From an uncultured Clostridia bacterium (GTDB lineage: Bacteria > Bacillota > Clostridia > Oscillospirales > Ruminococcaceae), in the NCBI GenBank assembly GCA_947586185.1, contig CANPXN010000002.1:1-64000 (forward strand): DNA of 64,000 bases, written 5' to 3'. Of this stretch, positions 60,199 to 64,000 are shown piece after piece (positions within the stretch are counted from its first letter, which is position 1; each line of letters opens with the position of its first letter). The position numbers and the translations under genes were made by a program. The notes under the pieces are model-generated. The model saw only the letters and a program-made list of their open reading frames with translations, was not told the origin of the DNA and made no database searches.

Positions 60199-61074
60199 AT
60201 GAAAATAAAAAAAGCCATCATTCCTGCCGCAGGACTTGGAACGAGGGTTCTTCCTGCAACAAAAGCAATACCAAAGGAAATGATTCCTATTGTGGATAAG
60301 CCTGCGATACAATATATCGTTGAGGAGGCGGTTAGAAGCGGCATTGAAGATATACTGATTATAACAAGCCGTGGAAAATCTGCTATTGAAGACCATTTTG
60401 ACAAGATGCCGGAGCTGGAGCAGAAATTGGCAGCAGGAGGAGAGTCTAAAAAGAAGCTTCTTGATGATGTAATCGCTTCATCACAGCTTGCAAATATCAC
60501 TTATGTAAGACAAGCTGAGCAGAAAGGCCTTGGACATGCTGTTTTACAGGCTAAGCAGTTTGTGGGAAGAGAGCCTTTTGCAGTAATGTACGGCGACGAT
60601 GTAATTATCGGCGAAGACCCATGTATAGGACAGCTTATAAGAGCTTATGAGGAAACGGGTATGAGTGCGGTCTGTATGAAGGAAGTGCCTAAAGAGGATA
60701 TTCAGAAATATTCTTCCATGAAAGTTGAACCTATAAAGGACAACCTTTACAGAATTACGGATATGATTGAAAAACCTAAGCCGGGTCAGGAATTTTCAGC
60801 ATTTTCGATACTTGGAAGATGTGTTCTTCCTCCTGAGATTTTTGATATACTGGAGGAGATTCCTTATGGCGCCGGAGGCGAGCTTCAGCTTACCGATGCT
60901 ATGAAGGTTATCGCTAATAAGCAGGGTATGGTAGGTGTTGACTTTACCGGTACAAGATATGACATGGGCAATAAGTTCGGAGTTTTAAAAGCTGCAATAG
61001 AAGTTGGTCTTGACCATGAGGAGATCGGTGAGGAGCTTAGAAAATATATAAAGGAACTGTCGAAAAATCTTTAA
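60199..61074 (+). CDS. galU: UTP-glucose-1-phosphate uridylyltransferase
   Basis: 291-aa enzyme that makes UDP-glucose for surface glycans and galactose metabolism. The nucleotide loop AAGLGTRVLPATKAIPKEM, QKGLGHAVLQAK, FAVMYGDDVI and GTRYDMGNKFG are present. The TTG at 60187 is in frame, but the ATG at 60199 has GGAGG upstream. Neighbours do not suggest a dedicated pathway. Confidence 0.95.
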   Translation: MKIKKAIIPAAGLGTRVLPATKAIPKEMIPIVDKPAIQYIVEEAVRSGIEDILIITSRGKSAIEDHFDKMPELEQKLAAGGESKKKLLDDVIASSQLANITYVRQAEQKGLGHAVLQAKQFVGREPFAVMYGDDVIIGEDPCIGQLIRAYEETGMSAVCMKEVPKEDIQKYSSMKVEPIKDNLYRITDMIEKPKPGQEFSAFSILGRCVLPPEIFDILEEIPYGAGGELQLTDAMKVIANKQGMVGVDFTGTRYDMGNKFGVLKAAIEVGLDHEEIGEELRKYIKELSKNL

Positions 61075-61081
61075 ATAGTAC

Positions 61082-61110
61082 TTGACAAAATTCCTTTTAT
61101 AGGATATAAT
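61082..61110 (+). promoter_or_regulatory. rpsF-ssb-rpsR promoter
   Basis: Perfect TTGACA (61082-61087), 17-bp spacer and perfect TATAAT (61105-61110), about 60 bp before rpsF. Confidence 0.88.
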
Positions 61111-61169
61111 TAATCTGTTATCCTTGCCCGCATATTGTGGCGGGTGAAATCCAGGAGGAGGTGTGCAGT

Positions 61170-61460
61170 ATGGCAAAAGTATCTGCTAAGTATGAAGTTA
61201 TGGCAGTTTTCAGCATTGCTGAAGGCGAAGATAAGGTAAAGGCTCTTGTTGAAAAGTTCAAGGCTCTTATCGAAAAGAACGGAACTGTTGAAGAGGTCAA
61301 CGAGTGGGGCAAGCGTAAGCTCGCATATCCTATCAATGATGAAACAGAGGCTTACTATGTTCTCTATACATTTGAGAGCAAGCCTGATTTTCCGGCTGAG
61401 CTTGACAGAGTGTTCAAGATCACAGACGGCGTTCTGCGTTCAATGATTACAGTTAAGTAA
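61170..61460 (+). CDS. rpsF: 30S ribosomal protein S6
   Basis: 96-aa protein that binds S18 on the platform. KYEVMAVFSIAEGEDKVKALVEKF, WGKRKLAYPINDETEAYYVLYTF and the end DRVFKITDGVLRSMIT are typical. The ATG at 61170 has AGGAGGAGG upstream; the frame opens 33 nt earlier. Confidence 0.96.
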   Translation: MAKVSAKYEVMAVFSIAEGEDKVKALVEKFKALIEKNGTVEEVNEWGKRKLAYPINDETEAYYVLYTFESKPDFPAELDRVFKITDGVLRSMITVK

Positions 61461-61486
61461 TCTTTGAAAAAAAGGAGGAACTTCAG

Positions 61487-61990
61487 ATGCTGAATAAGGT
61501 TATTTTAATGGGAAGGCTCACTGCTGACCCTGAGTTAAGACAGACAACAAGCGGCATTTCAACCTGTCGTTTTAGAGTAGCGGTTGATCGTGGATACAAG
61601 TCAAGAGATACCGGAGAAAGACAGGCTGATTTTATAAATGTTACCGCATGGAGACAGACCGCTGAATTTGTTCACAGATATTTTTCAAAGGGCAAAATGA
61701 TCATAGTTGAGGGAAGCCTGAGAAATAATGATTATACCGATCAGAACGGTGTAAGACATTATAGTATGGATGTACAAGCTGATAATGTAAGCTTTGGTGA
61801 ATCAAAGAGCGCTTCCAGCGGTGTTTCAGTAAGTGAAAATAACTTTCAGCAGCCTGCAAATTCCCAGCCTGTACAGCAGAATTATCAGCAGTCATCACCG
61901 GCACATACTCAGCCGGCAGATGAAGCGATTCAAATCGGAGATCTGGGAGATTTTGAAGAGATCCTCAGTGACGGCGAAGTACCGTTTTAA
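61487..61990 (+). CDS. ssb: Single-stranded DNA-binding protein
   Basis: 167 aa. The OB fold ([49 protein letters not shown]) is followed by a Gln/Pro/Ser-rich linker and the acidic tip [13 protein letters not shown] that recruits partners. It sits between rpsF and rpsR, the usual Firmicute arrangement. Confidence 0.97.
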   Translation: MLNKVILMGRLTADPELRQTTSGISTCRFRVAVDRGYKSRDTGERQADFINVTAWRQTAEFVHRYFSKGKMIIVEGSLRNNDYTDQNGVRHYSMDVQADNVSFGESKSASSGVSVSENNFQQPANSQPVQQNYQQSSPAHTQPADEAIQIGDLGDFEEILSDGEVPF

Positions 61991-62022
61991 TCTATAACTT
62001 TGTATTTAAGGAGGTTACTGTA

Positions 62023-62265
62023 ATGGAAAGAGAAAGAAATTCTCGCGGCGCTAAAAGACCTCGTAAAAAGGTTTGTATGTTCTGTGCTGACAGAGTTGAA
62101 ACAATTGACTACAAGGATATTGCAAAGCTCAGAAAGTGCATGACTGACAGAGCTAAGATTCTGCCAAGACGTGTTACCGGAACATGTGCATTTCATCAGC
62201 GTCAGTTAACTGTTGCTATCAAGAGAGCAAGATATGTTGCATTGCTCCCATACGTAAGCGATTAA
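62023..62265 (+). CDS. rpsR: 30S ribosomal protein S18
   Basis: 80-aa platform protein. It carries four cysteines (CMFC, RKC and GTC), the zinc-binding form of S18 rather than the cysteine-free form of Bacillus. [23 protein letters not shown] and [13 protein letters not shown] are conserved. AAGGAGG precedes ATG. Confidence 0.97.
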   Translation: MERERNSRGAKRPRKKVCMFCADRVETIDYKDIAKLRKCMTDRAKILPRRVTGTCAFHQRQLTVAIKRARYVALLPYVSD

Positions 62266-62282
62266 TTGAATTTGACATATTT

Positions 62283-62313
62283 AAAGCGATCGGTCAAGCC
62301 GGTCGCTTTTTTC
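62283..62313 (+). terminator. rpsR terminator
   Basis: AAAGCGATCGG (62283-62293) and CCGGTCGCTTT (62299-62309) form an 11-bp stem with a TCAAG loop, continuing into TTT. Confidence 0.85.
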
Positions 62314-62366
62314 ATATGACAATTAAGATGATGGTATTGCTGCGCTTAATAATGGGACGATGTTGA

Positions 62367-62537
62367 CTATAAAATTTCATATTCAAAGTTTTCCCATTTA
62401 AGTCTTGTTCCTATGTCGCACCCTTCGGGAAGCAGTGCAAGAGCAATGAACATTTCATCACCACTGCCGTTATCTGTTCTTTTCAGTGTGGCATATTCGC
62501 CTTCGATTTTTTCAAGTATGTATTCAGCAGGTTCCAT
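62367..62537 (-). CDS. DUF3006-like small protein
   Basis: 56 aa, too short for routine ORF calls. The pattern EYILEKIEGEYATLKR...MFIALALLPEGCDIGTRLKWEN resembles DUF3006 (ERIEGxYAVLE...LPEGxxxGDxL), small beta-barrel proteins of unknown function. A strong AAGGAGGG site precedes the ATG at 62537, and codons look native. The gene is bounded by rpsR's terminator and the next plus-strand gene. Alternative: an unrelated small protein; the full-family match is by eye. Confidence 0.7.
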   Translation of the reverse strand: MEPAEYILEKIEGEYATLKRTDNGSGDEMFIALALLPEGCDIGTRLKWENFEYEIL

Positions 62538-62648
62538 TAAAACCCTCCTTTTTGTATATGATAGCAGAAATTTTCTATAAGGTCAAGATTTTCACAAAAA
62601 AACTTTTTGAAACATACAATATATAAAAATTAATTCGGAGGGATTTTT

Positions 62649-62993
62649 ATGGAAAGTATGCTTGTAACCGCTACTCTGCTTCTCTGTGTGATTCTGGGAA
62701 TTGAGCTTGTGAAAATATGGGCAAAGCTAAAAGCTTCCGGTAAGCGCTATGGCTGCGATATTTTCGGAGTGATCCCTGTTTACCCCGAGGATAATCCTGA
62801 GCTTAAACTCAGAAGCTGTATAAGCAGTATGCGCTGGAGTGAAAATGTCCCGATACATAAAATAATCATTTTGGATATGGGAATGAGCCTTGAAAGCGCT
62901 GAAATATGCCGGAATATATGCAATGAATTTGAATTTGCAGAGATTTGTAAACCTGAGGATATTAAAAATATTTTCCAACAGCAGAAAAAATGA
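62649..62993 (+). CDS. Small membrane-tethered protein, unknown
   Basis: 114 aa. An N-terminal transmembrane helix (about 4-22) is followed by a soluble domain with an alternating strand-helix pattern (YGCDIFGVIPVYPED, then VPIHKIIILDMGMSLESAEICRNI) that looks like a Rossmann or glycosyltransferase half-fold without catalytic motif. No family recognised. GGAGG lies 6-8 nt before ATG. It is not strictly co-transcribed with recD2: a 226-bp gap with a promoter follows. Confidence 0.7.
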   Translation: MESMLVTATLLLCVILGIELVKIWAKLKASGKRYGCDIFGVIPVYPEDNPELKLRSCISSMRWSENVPIHKIIILDMGMSLESAEICRNICNEFEFAEICKPEDIKNIFQQQKK

Positions 62994-63003
62994 TGTAAAA
63001 TAA

Positions 63004-63032
63004 TTGCTTTTTATGCTGAAAAAATGTATAAT
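63004..63032 (+). promoter_or_regulatory. recD2 promoter
   Basis: TTGCTT (63004-63009), 17-bp spacer and TATAAT (63027-63032). Initiation near 63039 gives a leader of about 180 nt. Confidence 0.6.
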
Positions 63033-63064
63033 AATAAAGGTATGCTATATATCCTTGTACTTTT

Positions 63065-63201
63065 ATAGATGAGGCAAGTAAGCTTGCCGAAATCTATTCG
63101 TCATATTTTTCGGTTGTTACCTTTGGTTAGGGGAAAAATGACGCTTTAATTAAAATATTGCTCCAGCCAATTTGGTATGGTCTAATTGGTGGAGCAATAT
63201 T
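63065..63201 (+). ncRNA. Three-hairpin structured leader upstream of recD2
   Basis: Hairpin 1: ATAGAT-GA-GGCAAG/CTTGCC-GAA-ATCTAT (63065-63097) with a purine internal loop. Hairpin 2: CGTCA..TTTTTC (63099-63111) with GAAAAATGACG (63133-63143). Hairpin 3: AATATTGCTCC (63154-63164) with GGAGCAATATT (63191-63201), perfect 11 bp extended by CCAATT/AATTGG. No T-run follows hairpin 3, and the Shine-Dalgarno starts right after it. No known RNA family was recognised; it could be cis-regulatory or a separate small RNA. Confidence 0.55.
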
Positions 63202-63219
63202 ATGCAGAGGGAGATTTGA

Positions 63220-64000
63220 ATGGAGCAGGAATCATTAAAAATTGAGGGAACTGTTGAAAATGTTCTTTTCAGAAATGAATCCAACGGTTATACAGTCATT
63301 GAAATTGACGCCGGAAATGATCTTGTGACAGTTGTCGGCGAGCTTGGCGATGTTGAAACCGGAGAGAAGCTCCTGCTGGAGGGAAATTACGTTAATCATT
63401 CAAGATTTGGTACTCAGTTCAAAGCTGATTACTGTGAGAGAACGCTTCCTAATACGGCAGTCAATATCTGCAAATATCTTTCTTCAGGTGCAATTAAGGG
63501 TATCGGTCCGTCACTTGCAAAAAAAATTGTGGACGCTTTCGGTTCGGATACTCTTGAAGTAATGGAAAAAGAGCCTCAAAAGCTCCTTGAAATAAGGGGC
63601 ATTTCTCCTAAGAAGTGTGAAAGCATTGCCGGGGAGGTTCAGAAGCTTTTTAACCTGAGAAATGTAATGACGTTTTTATCTAAGTACGGCGTCAAGGCAG
63701 GATATGCAATGAGGGCATACCAGAAATGGGGCTTTCAGGCTATTGAAATAATAAAGGCAGACCCATATCAGCTTTGCAGCTATGGAGTGGAGCTTGAATT
63801 TAAAAAGGCGGAGGTAATTGCCAGGGAAATGGATGTTCCTGTTGATTCTCCCAAGCGAGTTGCGGCAGGGTTTATATACCTCCTCCAGCTGAATGCAGAT
63901 GCAGGTCATTCCTGCGTTCCGCTGGATACATTTCAAAAGATCGTATGTAAATATCTGAGTATTAGTGAAAAGCTGTTCTTTGATGTATACAATGAGCTTA
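63220..64000 (+). CDS. recD2: RecD2-type DNA helicase, N-terminal part (cut by window)
   Basis: First 260 codons of a RecD-like helicase; the frame is open at the window end. The start KIEGTVENVLFRNESNGYTVIEI and the OB-like and helix-hairpin-helix segments (IKGIGPSLAKKIVDAFG, LLEIRGISPKKCESIAGEV) are the N-terminal region specific to RecD2, which lacks RecBC partners. It unwinds 5' to 3' and works in DNA repair. Its Walker motifs lie beyond the window. AGAGGGAG precedes ATG. Confidence 0.92.
   Translation, partial: MEQESLKIEGTVENVLFRNESNGYTVIEIDAGNDLVTVVGELGDVETGEKLLLEGNYVNHSRFGTQFKADYCERTLPNTAVNICKYLSSGAIKGIGPSLAKKIVDAFGSDTLEVMEKEPQKLLEIRGISPKKCESIAGEVQKLFNLRNVMTFLSKYGVKAGYAMRAYQKWGFQAIEIIKADPYQLCSYGVELEFKKAEVIAREMDVPVDSPKRVAAGFIYLLQLNADAGHSCVPLDTFQKIVCKYLSISEKLFFDVYNEL

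Noticed and set aside
62349-62378. Similarity to the bioY promoter/operator (57759-57785)
   Set aside because: Roughly three quarters identical over about 30 AT-rich bases but lacks the second BirA half-site and lies at the end of the DUF3006-like gene; probably chance.
1-64000. tRNA, rRNA, prophage or defence-system genes
   Set aside because: I looked for them by eye and found none; the gene content is housekeeping throughout, so I do not claim a new defence or mobile system.

Overview
This window looks like chromosomal DNA from a low-to-mid GC clostridial Firmicute close to Ruminococcus (Oscillospiraceae). The evidence is a GH5 endoglucanase with a C-terminal type I dockerin at the left edge, a glgB-glgC-glgD-glgA glycogen operon, clostridial gene orders (mreBCD-PBP2-minD, zapA-U32-dut, ddl-murI-DUF1934-argS), and many sigma-A-type promoters (TTGACA-17-TATAAT). 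Almost everything is core housekeeping. I see no prophage, plasmid, CRISPR array, transposase, rRNA or tRNA gene.

Layout. 1-5300: a cellulosomal endoglucanase, then a PBP / FtsW-RodA / FHA cell-wall module. 5300-6030: a gene-free stretch with two palindromes, a 161-bp MITE-like element, and a promoter plus a long structured leader for lon. 6028-10366: lon-engB-lysA. 10435-11748: an MFS efflux-type transporter. 11995-27650: a long minus-strand series running murC-lexA, zapA-U32 peptidase-dut-DUF4321-mreB-mreC-mreD-PBP2-minD-mgsA-hisS-small membrane protein-YbjQ-aspS. 27934-33221: spoVG, a NUDIX hydrolase, a YfhO-family membrane protein, a phosphoesterase, and a cluster of four small genes ending in a BofA-like protein. 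33279-34383: rplJ-rplL behind a classic L10 leader. 34421-38730: ftsE-ftsX-M23 hydrolase-CtpA, a septal wall-hydrolysis module. 38812-44369: a CdaR/PucR-type regulator, then ddl-murI-DUF1934-argS. 44707-47198: rpmG-secE-nusG-rplK-rplA. 47204-51074: ComEB-type deaminase, ksgA and a SpoIIE-type phosphatase. 51123-57100: glycogen synthesis. 57164-64000: bioY under a BirA-type operator, prfB, a RING-finger membrane protein, galU, rpsF-ssb-rpsR, a tiny DUF3006-like gene, a small unknown protein, and recD2 cut by the window end.

Together the genes describe cell-envelope growth (MreBCD, PBP2, PBP/FtsW, FtsEX-M23, MurC/MurI/Ddl), translation, and carbon storage. Three sporulation-family genes (spoIIE, spoVG, bofA-like) are present.

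The least ordinary signals are non-coding. They are two 143-bp structured repeats (25420-25562 and 40118-40260) with one compensatory base-pair change; a MITE-like element with decayed relatives; a long lon leader with competing stems and a hairpin between Shine-Dalgarno and start; and a three-hairpin leader in front of recD2. I did not find a clearly new multi-gene system. All similarity statements come from reading the sequence, not from searches.
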